Source: a virus
Length of the DNA: 42,106 nucleotides
IMG/VR virus record: IMGVR_UViG_3300032770_000046
Span: 1-42,106 of that record
Reading direction: 5' to 3' (one strand)
The notes under the pieces are model-generated. The model was not told the origin of the DNA. It was given only the letters and a program-made list of their open reading frames with translations, and ran no database searches. Each line of letters starts with the position of its first letter. Position 1 is the stretch's first letter. This document shows positions 6,631 through 14,523 of this stretch, piece by piece. The position numbers and the translations under genes were made by a program.

Positions 6631-6944
6631 TACCGTTTCTCCTGTAGTCGATTCATGATGGCCTGAATTTCCTTGTCGTGCTCGTCGAGCTTTCCTTGCT
6701 GCGGCATCACCCAGTCGCGCTGCAGCCAGTCGTAGCGGTTCTGGTCGAGCGCCTTGGCCTGGTAGTAAATGAACGCACCGAAGGCGATGGTAAAAATGCA
6801 GAGGATGTTGACGATCAGAGACAGCGCCACGATGAAGCGCCATGCCTTGTCGCCATTGATGACGATTTGCTGGTGCGCATGCTCGGATGCCGCAATGTGG
6901 TTGGCATCGGTGTTCTGCTGTGCGCCAGTGCTAGGGCTTTGCAT
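6630..6944 (-). CDS. Membrane protein with one span and C-terminal coiled coil
   Basis: A 104-residue protein starting at the second in-frame ATG (first at 6965). Residues about 36-63 form a strong membrane span (RFIVALSLIVNILCIFTIAF), followed by an aromatic/charged helix ending HDKEIQAIMNRLQEKR. Soluble N-terminus rich in Gln/Ala/His. Position in the lysis region suggests a role with the other small membrane proteins. It overlaps the end of the upstream membrane gene. Confidence 0.55.
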   Translation of the reverse strand: MQSPSTGAQQNTDANHIAASEHAHQQIVINGDKAWRFIVALSLIVNILCIFTIAFGAFIYYQAKALDQNRYDWLQRDWVMPQQGKLDEHDKEIQAIMNRLQEKR

Positions 6945-7236
6945 CTGCGTCCTTGATCCGCCCATCGAGCAGCAGTTGCAACTGCGCCGCCATCGCCGAA
7001 TTCTGCGCCGTGATGACTGCCATCTGAGCGTGCAGCGACGCCACGTCCACCTTCATCGCCTCGAAGTCAGCCGAGCGGTTGTTGATCGCCGCCGTGATGA
7101 GATTGCTGACGAGGATCGCGATGAATCCCATAATCCACCACACGACCTTGGTATCCCGGTGGATGATGCTCCCGTTGCCGGCAAGGCGCCGGTCTATATC
7201 TTCCAACTCCCTCTCATCGATGTGCTCGCGGGCCAT
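6931..7236 (-). CDS. Membrane protein with coiled coil, lysis region
   Basis: A 101-residue protein: acidic N-terminal helix (REHIDERELEDIDRRLAG), a membrane span at about 32-53 (VVWWIMGFIAILVSNLITAA), then a coiled coil with Met/Val/Leu heptads. Similar architecture to the next gene, suggesting a paired or duplicated function. First gene after the large adhesin-like protein. Confidence 0.55.
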   Translation of the reverse strand: MAREHIDERELEDIDRRLAGNGSIIHRDTKVVWWIMGFIAILVSNLITAAINNRSADFEAMKVDVASLHAQMAVITAQNSAMAAQLQLLLDGRIKDADAKP

Positions 7237-7244
7237 GGGATCAT

Positions 7245-10211
7245 CTATCGCTTGACACCTAGAAATCCGACGTTAACGTGGAAGCCTACATCATTGGGCA
7301 GTGGCAGGAAACTAGGAGTCCCTCCGCTTGGCGTGATGATGCCCTCCATGAAAGTCGCCGTCTGGCCGGACATAGCCAAAATGACATCTCCGCTTGTGCT
7401 GGCAGTGATCGTGCCTTCCGCGAATGTCCCGGTCTGCCCTGAGAGCCCTATGTCTAGTTCATAGGTCGGGGTGCCCTGAGTAAAAGTCGCCGTCTGGGCT
7501 GTAAGCCCGTAGCTGGCGGAGTAGCTGATCGTCCCTTCGCTGGACGTTGATGTCTGGCCAATTAGCCCATAGGCGAGCGAATCCCTTACTGAGCCTTCCG
7601 TAAAGGTCGCAGTTTGACCTGAGAGATTGAGCGTGACATCCCCGCCTGTGGAGGCCGTAATCGTCCCTTCCGAGAATGTCGCAGTCTGACCTGAAAGCGC
7701 ATAGGTGATGCCATATGTCGGCGTTCCATCGGAACTTGTGATGGTCTGTCCAGCAAGACTATACGAAGTGCCGTAAGTGATTGTGCCTTCTGTAAAAGTG
7801 GCAGTCTGTCCAGAGGTCGCATAGGAAAGATTGGGTGTGACGGTGCCTTCGGTGAATGTCGCAGTTTGCCCCGTAGCCGCATAAGCAACGGTGTCGGAAA
7901 TTGTTCCTTCAGTGAAGGTGGCTGTCTGTCCTGATAAAGCAACGGTGACATTGCCACTTGCCGGTAGCGGATAGGCCCGATAGGGAGGGGCCGTTGCATA
8001 GGCAATACCGCCAGGGATCTTCGGAGTCTGAAAGGCGCTGGGTTTTACCCATTGGATCGGAGGCGGCGCGCCGCTGACTGTGATTGCGCCTCCTGATGTA
8101 CTGTTGGAGGCGGAATTGGTGATGCTGAACGTCCACGTCTGGTCGCCGGAAATCGTGAAATTTCCGTGCGCCATGATGTCGGCGTTTTCCATCTCATCAA
8201 GGTCTAATTCTCCGGTGTAAGTACACAGATCCCAGATCGCCCAAGATGGCGCGGTAACTCCCAGCCCAGGCCCTTGACCTAACCCGACATTGACGAATGT
8301 CATGCCCGTCGTCGCGGTAGGAGAAGGCGACGGAGACATGGTGAAGCTGCTTGATCCGCTGACCGTCTGACCGCTTGAGACGCAGGTAATCTGCGGGTTT
8401 GGATCCGCTCCAATGACATCGAAGAACCGGAAACTCAGCTCGTTATCGCTGCCACCTCCTTGTGCGTAAACGATCAGATTTGGATTGGCCTGCGAGTTGG
8501 CCAGATACCACATTCCGGCCGTGCCGCCATTACTCGGTGTCGGTGCTATCCAGGTATTCCCCTCGCTGTCAGTGATGGTCTGAGCATTCATGCTCGGGTC
8601 ATCACACACCAACAGGCGGAAGTTACCGTTGACCGGCAACTGCATCTTAAAGAGCGGGGTAGAACTGGTCGGGAAGCTCTCAGTCGCGAAGTGCGCGATA
8701 CGGTTCACTCCCATTCCCGAGGGAATCGGTGTACCGGCACTGTTGTTGATCGGGACTGAGACAGCGATACAGTTCCAGTGATCTCCCGATTCATTCAGGG
8801 ATTTGAAACTAGGGTTTACGGCCGCAGAAGTTCCCTGAACCTGGTACTCAACGCATTTAGTGAGACCATTTGCGGGATTGGTCGAGAATGAGCCGGAATA
8901 ATTGCTGTCGGCACTGAGCAGTGTGAACCCAGACCCAGCCAGGAAATGCGTGCTGCTGGCAGAAGGAATCTGATCCGCTTTGGAGAAAAAGCACCAGACG
9001 AAATTGCCACCGTTCGCGTTGTTGTTGGTCGGAGTAAAACTTCCCGTCGCAAGGGTCGTGGTAAAAGCCGCTGAAACTGAACCACTCAAACCACCGGACG
9101 TTGCAACGTTGTACAACTCCGTCATGGCGTAGGAGAATGCCTTGATGGATTGGGTGGCTGTTCCTGTCCCGCTTCCTGCTCCGGTTGCCGTGAATGCCAG
9201 CCCTACTGTGTTACTCGCCGCACCAATGAGCGTGAAATCGGTAGTCCCAATCGTGTCGATGACGTAGTAAGTGCCATTGACCGTAGAGGTCGCCGCAATG
9301 GGGGAGAAGAATGAAACCGTGACAACTTCTTGCCCCTGGGCAATTCCTTGAGCGTAGTAGACGTAGCTATCGAGATTGCCTGCACCTCCTAAAGCACTTT
9401 TGCCCAGAGTGAATGCGCCATTGATCGCACCTGTGACACTTGAGACCGTTGCCCCACCATCACAAGTGAATGCAAAGAGAATCGTATTTCCCGCTCCACC
9501 TCCGCCTCCACTTGCTCTGACCGATAGCGGACAGACGAAATTGTTTCCGATGTTTCCGCGAGCGTATGGATTGGATCCTCCCCCGATATGTCCGTAGACA
9601 TTGGTCAGGGACAGCGTCTGAGGAAGGCACAGGATCTCAAGGGTTGCTGAAACGCTGTTACCAGAACCCGCAGTAATGGTCTGGACGGACCAGCTTGTGA
9701 CACCTCCATTCGTGTCATTTGATGCGGCTTGGTTCGATGCGCCAGTGATATGCTGGCGGTTCGTCATCCCAGAAGGAGCAGTCCCTATGGTCTGGGTTGT
9801 ATTGCTCGCTCCAACAAACCCCAAAACCCATGACAGACCACTGGTATCTCCCAGCGTCAATGCCGGGAATGTGATAGTCGTCGTGGTGGAACTGCTGAAC
9901 GCGACCTGACCTGGAACCGCAGTAAAGCCAGGATCAGGACGTAAGACGTGGACCGTCAGTTCAGTTGCATTGGACCAAGTTCCTGAAGTGTCAGATGTGC
10001 CTGTAGCAACCTTGTACCCCAGACGCATGCTCTGGGTCGTACCGCTCTTGGTCGAGGTGGGCCCTACATCTGCGATTCCAGCCGCTCTGGTAGGAGCCGT
10101 CGTGGAGGTTCCACGATAGGCGAAAAAGACGAGTAGATCGCCCTTTTGGTGCGCCGGGATTGTGACCGTTGTGGAGGCGGCGCTATTGGTCCCGACTAGC
10201 GTCAGCGCCAT
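7245..10211 (-). CDS. Large repeat-rich tail or surface adhesin-like protein
   Basis: A 988-residue Ser/Thr/Gly/Asn-rich, beta-type protein. N-terminal region about 1-200 (MALTLVGTNSAAST) resembles a jelly-roll-like virion domain. Residues about 304-359 contain a GTYYVIDTIGTTDFTLIG segment followed by an AFTATGAGSGTGTA segment, a module recurring in many phage fibre proteins. Residues 757-959 hold ten repeats with core SGQTATFTEGT (variants in positions 7-11) spaced by 5-12 residues. It probably lies on the virion surface and binds the host or another virion part; that is inference from composition and position before the lysis genes. Confidence 0.7.
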   Translation of the reverse strand: MALTLVGTNSAASTTVTIPAHQKGDLLVFFAYRGTSTTAPTRAAGIADVGPTSTKSGTTQSMRLGYKVATGTSDTSGTWSNATELTVHVLRPDPGFTAVPGQVAFSSSTTTTITFPALTLGDTSGLSWVLGFVGASNTTQTIGTAPSGMTNRQHITGASNQAASNDTNGGVTSWSVQTITAGSGNSVSATLEILCLPQTLSLTNVYGHIGGGSNPYARGNIGNNFVCPLSVRASGGGGGAGNTILFAFTCDGGATVSSVTGAINGAFTLGKSALGGAGNLDSYVYYAQGIAQGQEVVTVSFFSPIAATSTVNGTYYVIDTIGTTDFTLIGAASNTVGLAFTATGAGSGTGTATQSIKAFSYAMTELYNVATSGGLSGSVSAAFTTTLATGSFTPTNNNANGGNFVWCFFSKADQIPSASSTHFLAGSGFTLLSADSNYSGSFSTNPANGLTKCVEYQVQGTSAAVNPSFKSLNESGDHWNCIAVSVPINNSAGTPIPSGMGVNRIAHFATESFPTSSTPLFKMQLPVNGNFRLLVCDDPSMNAQTITDSEGNTWIAPTPSNGGTAGMWYLANSQANPNLIVYAQGGGSDNELSFRFFDVIGADPNPQITCVSSGQTVSGSSSFTMSPSPSPTATTGMTFVNVGLGQGPGLGVTAPSWAIWDLCTYTGELDLDEMENADIMAHGNFTISGDQTWTFSITNSASNSTSGGAITVSGAPPPIQWVKPSAFQTPKIPGGIAYATAPPYRAYPLPASGNVTVALSGQTATFTEGTISDTVAYAATGQTATFTEGTVTPNLSYATSGQTATFTEGTITYGTSYSLAGQTITSSDGTPTYGITYALSGQTATFSEGTITASTGGDVTLNLSGQTATFTEGSVRDSLAYGLIGQTSTSSEGTISYSASYGLTAQTATFTQGTPTYELDIGLSGQTGTFAEGTITASTSGDVILAMSGQTATFMEGIITPSGGTPSFLPLPNDVGFHVNVGFLGVKR
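7335..7943 (-). repeat. Ten-copy GQT-ATFTEGT protein repeat array
   Basis: Ten diverged units at the C-terminal end of the 988-residue protein. Core is x(S/T)GQTATFTEGT(I/V). Copies 4 and 7 read GQTITSSDGT and GQTSTSSEGT, so the units have diverged at the protein level and differ in synonymous positions, unlike the two arrays in the early operon. Tandem beta repeats of this kind make stalks or bead-like rods. Confidence 0.8.
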
Positions 10212-10222
10212 GAAGGGCTACT

Positions 10223-10816
10223 TTACGGCGCGGTGTTGCCGTAGCTCAAAATGATGAGATGCCGCAACTGAATGGTATTGCTCGCCGATGAAGTACCCGA
10301 AGTGACCTGCACGTCGAGCGTATTGGCAACTGTGGAATCAAATCCCGACCCTGCAGCACCCGTGGCCTCAGACCACATCGAGCCGCCCATTCCCGCCGCG
10401 TAGTTTGCCGCTGCAGTGGCTCCAGGCGGGCATACCCCTCGACCTTCGATATAGCCTGTGGCCTCAAGGGTTGCGAGCGTCCCATTACCCTCAGACACAG
10501 TACGTCCAATGATGTCGATGAACCAGGGCTCTGTAGTGCCACCGCTCGTAGTTGTTTTGATGGTTCCGGACACCAGTGCGTTTGTAGAGCCGACTTTGAC
10601 TGTGAAAACCCAAGTCTGACCAGATGCCCAGCCGACATTGAAGCCCATCTTGATCTCAAATGGCGCTCCAAGCTGGAAGAACCCAGGCCACAACTGGATA
10701 AGACCTGTGGAGGCCGCAGTCGCCGTTCCTGATGTCAGCAGCGATTGCTGAGAGGTGAAACTCGCGTAGCTCGTTCCTACTGCACCTAACCGAGCAATAC
10801 TGACTACGTTTGCCAT
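10223..10816 (-). CDS. Virion structural protein, unknown
   Basis: A 197-residue Ser/Thr/Gly-rich protein, predicted beta-rich (FFQLGAPFEIKMGFNVGWAS and a C-terminal IQLRHLIILSYG). Such proteins often sit next to tail adhesins and may be trimeric surface components. No enzymatic motif. It sits 3 nt downstream of the next structural gene and 11 nt upstream of the 988-residue protein. Confidence 0.6.
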   Translation of the reverse strand: MANVVSIARLGAVGTSYASFTSQQSLLTSGTATAASTGLIQLWPGFFQLGAPFEIKMGFNVGWASGQTWVFTVKVGSTNALVSGTIKTTTSGGTTEPWFIDIIGRTVSEGNGTLATLEATGYIEGRGVCPPGATAAANYAAGMGGSMWSEATGAAGSGFDSTVANTLDVQVTSGTSSASNTIQLRHLIILSYGNTAP

Positions 10817-10819
10817 GGG

Positions 10820-11275
10820 TTACGCCAGATTGATGAGTGCCGTACCGGCTGCATTGCTCGGCATCGTCAGGGTCAATGTCCCTGCCGTCACGGTGGTGGA
10901 ACCGAAGTTGTACGACAGAACCGAGTGGTTGGAATTGGTGCTGTTGTAGATCAGCACCGTATCAAACGCGGTTGAGAGCGTGACGGTGGAATAGACGATT
11001 GACGCTGAGGGAGTCCAGTAAGCCGTCGTACCGCTTGAGGTCGGCGCGGTGGCATTTGTGACCGACACACCCCCAGCGCTGTAGTTCGCGCCTGAGACCT
11101 CGTTCGTGGCGCTGTATGCGGTCGTTCCGGCGCCGATTGAGCCAGTCGTGAGGTAGAGAGCCGCCTTGAAGGTATCGGCTCCCGTGCCGCCTCGGGTAAC
11201 GGTAGTGCCGAAGTTATGGTAGGCCTGCAGCAGGTCTACCTTGAATGAGGTGCAGATCGCAGTGCTATTGGCCAT
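10820..11275 (-). CDS. Virion structural protein, possible decoration or tail protein
   Basis: A 151-residue protein of low charge. N-terminus (TSFKVDLLQAYHNFG) and the following FKAALYLTT segment are typical of a group of phage structural proteins found near tail genes. The rest is Thr/Ser/Ala-rich beta sequence. It overlaps the upstream gene by 11 nt. Exact position on the virion unknown. Confidence 0.6.
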   Translation of the reverse strand: MANSTAICTSFKVDLLQAYHNFGTTVTRGGTGADTFKAALYLTTGSIGAGTTAYSATNEVSGANYSAGGVSVTNATAPTSSGTTAYWTPSASIVYSTVTLSTAFDTVLIYNSTNSNHSVLSYNFGSTTVTAGTLTLTMPSNAAGTALINLA

Positions 11276-11462
11276 TTAAGGCTCCCTCTGAGGCCAGGAT
11301 GTTCGGCGGCATCAGCATCGACACAGCGACATCGCGCCGCACGAGTTCTCCGTCCAGATAGAACTCCGAGGCGACTTTGCGGGTGTTGTCGCAGATCGTA
11401 ACCACGTCCCGCACGCTCAGCAGATCCAATTCCATCGGCCCTTTGATCGTAAATACCTTCAT
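11265..11462 (-). CDS. Small protein, unknown function
   Basis: A 65-residue protein with a probable beta fold (MKVFTIKGPMELDLLSVRDV, then EFYLDGELVRRDVAVSML). It overlaps the start of the following structural gene by 11 nt. No family recognised; probably a minor virion or assembly component by position. Confidence 0.5.
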   Translation of the reverse strand: MKVFTIKGPMELDLLSVRDVVTICDNTRKVASEFYLDGELVRRDVAVSMLMPPNILASEGALNGQ

Positions 11463-11465
11463 GTC

Positions 11466-11990
11466 CTACTCCGTGAGAGCCTTGAGGCGGGCGAGACGCG
11501 CGGCGTGTTCTGTCTCGCGCTTTGCGATGGCGGCCTCGCGGGCATCGAGCGCCGAGGTCCGGGCGGCGTTGGCCTTGTCCAGCGCCGCCTGCCGGGTCTC
11601 AATGTCTTTCTTGACCGCCGCGGCGTGCTCGTCCCATGCCTTCTGGGCGGCCTCATTGTCTCCCACGCGCTTGGTGTGGGCGGCATGAGCCTCTGCCAAC
11701 TGCTGCTCCCGGGTCGCGGCGGCACGCTCACGGGCCGTGACCTGCGCGTCTCGGGTAACCACAGCGGCCATGTTGACGGAGATATTCGCCTCGCGCTCCT
11801 GCAGGTCCTTCTCGCGGGCGTCCAGCTGGTCCTTGCGGCCGATGATGGCTTTGAGGGTTTCCTGATGCTTGGCGGTCTCATTCGCCAGATGCTCGATGAC
11901 CTCGTTGGCGGACTGCGGATTGAGTGCCAAGCGCACGACAGCGAGCGCATCGTTGATCGCGGTAAGCGACGGGGGTGCAATGGTGTTCAT
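11466..11990 (-). CDS. Coiled-coil protein
   Basis: A 174-residue protein. Residues about 30-174 are almost wholly heptad-patterned, with many Ala, Glu, Arg and Lys (for example KDLQEREANISVNMAAVVTR), so a long coiled-coil rod is very likely. Could be a virion rod/linker or an assembly factor. Its ATG overlaps the upstream stop (ATGA). Confidence 0.6.
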   Translation of the reverse strand: MNTIAPPSLTAINDALAVVRLALNPQSANEVIEHLANETAKHQETLKAIIGRKDQLDAREKDLQEREANISVNMAAVVTRDAQVTARERAAATREQQLAEAHAAHTKRVGDNEAAQKAWDEHAAAVKKDIETRQAALDKANAARTSALDAREAAIAKRETEHAARLARLKALTE

Positions 11991-12316
11991 GAGTTGGTGA
12001 TCACTGCGACTTTCTGGCCGGGGACGACGGCAAAGTACTCGGTCTGATTCGCCGCCATGCGGGCGTTGGCGGCCGTGGCGGTGGGCGTGCTGCCCGCCGC
12101 TGTGCCGAATGCGATGGAGCAGATGGCGTCGGTGTGCAGCCGCACGAGGTAAGTCGAAGTGCCGAACGCCGCGGAGGCCGCAGAGGATGCGGAGATGGCC
12201 ACCGTCTGCTCAGCGGCCGGCGGGGTCTGCGCGATCTCGCTACTCAGCCGGCGCGTCGGGCCGTTCGGGTTCATGTCCCCGAGGCCCGTGTATTCACCGA
12301 TGTAGAGCGTTGCCAT
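11987..12316 (-). CDS. Small structural protein, unknown
   Basis: A 109-residue protein starting MATLYIGEYTGLG. Residues 40-60 are Ala/Ser-rich; the second half is beta-like (STYLVRLHTDAICSIAFG, and EYFAVVPGQKVAVITNS), resembling small head or tail decoration proteins. Its ribosome-binding region lies in a predicted hairpin (12317-12360). An in-frame start at 12334 would fall within the hairpin and is less likely. Confidence 0.55.
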   Translation of the reverse strand: MATLYIGEYTGLGDMNPNGPTRRLSSEIAQTPPAAEQTVAISASSAASAAFGTSTYLVRLHTDAICSIAFGTAAGSTPTATAANARMAANQTEYFAVVPGQKVAVITNS

Positions 12317-12360
12317 AGAGCCATCCTGCGACACTGGGCGGTCGCATTACCGGTGGCTCT
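12317..12360 (-). promoter_or_regulatory. Two-part hairpin over a ribosome-binding site
   Basis: In the minus-strand RNA just before the start codon at 12316, a 7-bp outer stem (12317-12323 with 12354-12360) and a 6-bp inner stem with an 8-nt loop (12327-12332 with 12341-12346) are perfect. The AGGA that would bind the ribosome is in or beside the outer stem, so the fold would limit translation of the 109-residue protein. Structure seen; regulation inferred. Confidence 0.45.
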
Positions 12361-12377
12361 GAAAGGTTGTCGTCAGG

Positions 12378-12641
12378 TCAGATTTTCGTCGCTCCGGGCT
12401 GGATGCGCGGGGATACCATGCCGCCTTCGCCCAGTGCCGTGCCGACCCCTCGGGTGTCGGCCTTGCCGGTGGAGTTGTAGGTCACCCAGTCGCCATGGCC
12501 CGCCCAGTTGGTCGGCATGCACGCGCGCTGGTTCTCCATGTTTAACTGGTAGTTGGTGAAGTTCTTCATCGTCTCCGGGGACGATGGAATGTCGCGCCGC
12601 TCGGTCGTAATGCTCGAGATGCGCTTAACCATTTTGGGCAT
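12378..12641 (-). CDS. Small protein, unknown function
   Basis: An 87-residue protein with a basic N-terminus (MPKMVKRISSITTERRDI), then YNSTGKADTRGVG and a Gly-rich end. No clear hydrophobic core or motif. Its start overlaps the end of the upstream membrane gene by 17 nt. Probably a minor virion or assembly protein. Confidence 0.5.
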   Translation of the reverse strand: MPKMVKRISSITTERRDIPSSPETMKNFTNYQLNMENQRACMPTNWAGHGDWVTYNSTGKADTRGVGTALGEGGMVSPRIQPGATKI

Positions 12642-12867
12642 GGGACCTCCAGAGAACCGGCAGGAACACCAGCACCGCGAAGGCGCAGGCGGTGTACAGG
12701 GATAGGGGCGTATGGGCCCACATCGACCAGCAGAAAAGACCGAAGCCCATGCCCAGCGCGAGCACCAGCAACACCCGCTGGGATACCGCCTGCAGCGCCA
12801 GGGACAGCACCGTCACCATGGTGCTATGGCTAGTGGCTTGGCTCGCTTCCGGCATGGGCTGCTCCAT
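12625..12867 (-). CDS. Small two-span membrane protein in the virion gene cluster
   Basis: An 80-residue protein. The chosen ATG has GAGG 6 nt upstream; a start at 12924 would extend it by 19 residues into the previous gene. Two membrane spans: about 28-47 (VLLVLALGMGFGLFCWSMW) and 53-72. An unusual place for a membrane protein, directly after the large ejection-type genes; it may assist DNA ejection or serve a different late role. Confidence 0.55.
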   Translation of the reverse strand: MEQPMPEASQATSHSTMVTVLSLALQAVSQRVLLVLALGMGFGLFCWSMWAHTPLSLYTACAFAVLVFLPVLWRSHAQNG

Positions 12868-13057
12868 TGGTGGCCTCGGGGGTGGATGGTATCTGAAACC
12901 GGCCCCCTTTGCCTTCAGTGTCATGTTTGTACTTCAGGGCAAGCGCGCGGATCAGCCGATCCGCAATGGCGAGCTTGTCCTTCTGGGTTTTGGCCACCTC
13001 CAGCCATCCCTGGATGGTGCCGATAGCCGCGTCGAGGTCTGCTGTCTTGGTGCTCAT
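12830..13057 (-). CDS. Small helical protein, unknown function
   Basis: A 75-residue protein, mainly amphipathic helix with Lys/Ala/Leu in the first 50 residues (AIGTIQGWLEVAKTQKDKLA). The end is Gly/Ser/His-rich and disordered. ATG overlaps the upstream stop (ATGA). No family recognised. Confidence 0.5.
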   Translation of the reverse strand: MSTKTADLDAAIGTIQGWLEVAKTQKDKLAIADRLIRALALKYKHDTEGKGGRFQIPSTPEATNGAAHAGSEPSH

Positions 13058-14523
13058 TGGAGGGTCTGATTCGCCCCGGCCACCATGCCAGGGGCTGCCT
13101 GCTGAACCGCCTGCCCGGCCGCAGTGGGGCCTGCCGTGGCCATCCTCTGGGCCACCTTTGTCTGCAGGGCCTTCCTGATGCCGGGCCGCGCCACGATGGC
13201 GACCGCGAGTGATGGATTGTGGTAGTAGGCGCCTGCCGCCACGAGGAAGTCCAGAACGCTGAAGGCGCCCTCCTTGCCAAGTTTGTCAACGTCCTTCATG
13301 GACTTCGGAAACGCGAGCGCCGCGCGCGCGATGGTCTGGAGCTCCCCGGTGAGGGGGGCCCCGTTCTGGAACAGCCGGCCGAGCGCGAGCGCCGACACAT
13401 TGCCGGTGGACTTGTTCATCGCATCCTCCACCGCGTAGGTCTGGGCGATGCGAATACGGGCCTTGCGCAATTGGTCCACCAGCCCCTTTTGGCCCAGCGC
13501 TTCGGCCTGTCGCTCGAGCCGCGCCTCGAAAGCGTCTGAAATCTGACGCTGGACCATCCCGAGCGCATTGCGGTTCGGGTCGTAGATTTTCAGGTTCGCG
13601 CTGGCGTCCTTGCGCAGTTGCCGCATGGCGTCGATCGCCTCTTGGGCGGTAAATCGCGGCTGAAAGTACTTGCCCTTCAACTGCTCTATCTGGCTGGCAT
13701 CCACCCCTGAGCCTTCCTTGGGCGCAACGCCCGGCTCCTGCGGGAACGCACGGTCGATCTTGGAGAAATCAGCTCCGGCGCCAGCCACATCGTTCATGAA
13801 TTCCTCGTCCGCCTTGACCTCCCCGGTGTTGGCCAGCATGTCGTAGGGTTTGCTCGCCTCTGTGCGGATGGCGTCCAGCACCTCCGGAGACAGCGGCGGG
13901 TGGTCCGGATGCAGTCCGAGGGCGGTTTTCACCAGCCGGTCGGTAACTTCCGCGTTCTTGGCGGATACCTCGCGCTCCATCTTGGCCTTGCCGGCAACCG
14001 ACTCGAGCGTGGCGCCCAGCGTGTGGCCGGTCTCCGAGGGAGGAAGGGTGTAGCCGACCTGATGGGCCTCAGTCACCACGGCCTGACGCCCGAATTGCGC
14101 CGGCACCTCGTCGAGGGACTTGATCCCGATTCCGGTCGGATTGGTGAAGCCGCCGGCGACCGCGCTTGAGACGAATTCCGAGGACTTATCGAGCCAGTTG
14201 CCAGGCTTGGTGGTGTACTGGTCCAGGGCCTCCTGAAACATCTGGCTCGGCATCTCGTAATCCGGCGTGGCGGTTTTGCCCAAGGCCCACCGGCCCGCAT
14301 CCCCGAGCATGTTGCGGGTGTATACGCCCAGATCCATGGCCAGCAGCGGCAGCGCCGATACGCCTTCAGCGAGCGGGCGCACCGCGGCGCTCGCCCATGG
14401 GCCGAGTTTGCCGGATTCGGCTTGTGGTGCGGCCGTGGTCGCGGGGGCGGCGCTGGCCCCGGGCAGGTCATCGGCCGGCACTGCAGCGCCGGGCAGGTCA
14501 CTGCTTGGGACGGGGGCGCCCAT
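13054..14523 (-). CDS. Large virion protein, probable ejection (internal) protein
   Basis: A 489-residue protein starting at the ATG that overlaps the upstream stop (ATGA). N-terminal repeats of P(S/A)(S/D)DLPGA (residues about 5-27) resemble low-complexity ends seen in podovirus internal proteins. The rest is mostly helical with Ala/Glu/Lys, and a hydrophobic AFSVLDFLVAAGAYY segment near residue 430. The set of three consecutive large genes (489, 454, 806) after the fibre matches the ejection-protein module of short-tailed phages; assignment by position and composition. Confidence 0.55.
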   Translation of the reverse strand: MGAPVPSSDLPGAAVPADDLPGASAAPATTAAPQAESGKLGPWASAAVRPLAEGVSALPLLAMDLGVYTRNMLGDAGRWALGKTATPDYEMPSQMFQEALDQYTTKPGNWLDKSSEFVSSAVAGGFTNPTGIGIKSLDEVPAQFGRQAVVTEAHQVGYTLPPSETGHTLGATLESVAGKAKMEREVSAKNAEVTDRLVKTALGLHPDHPPLSPEVLDAIRTEASKPYDMLANTGEVKADEEFMNDVAGAGADFSKIDRAFPQEPGVAPKEGSGVDASQIEQLKGKYFQPRFTAQEAIDAMRQLRKDASANLKIYDPNRNALGMVQRQISDAFEARLERQAEALGQKGLVDQLRKARIRIAQTYAVEDAMNKSTGNVSALALGRLFQNGAPLTGELQTIARAALAFPKSMKDVDKLGKEGAFSVLDFLVAAGAYYHNPSLAVAIVARPGIRKALQTKVAQRMATAGPTAAGQAVQQAAPGMVAGANQTLQ

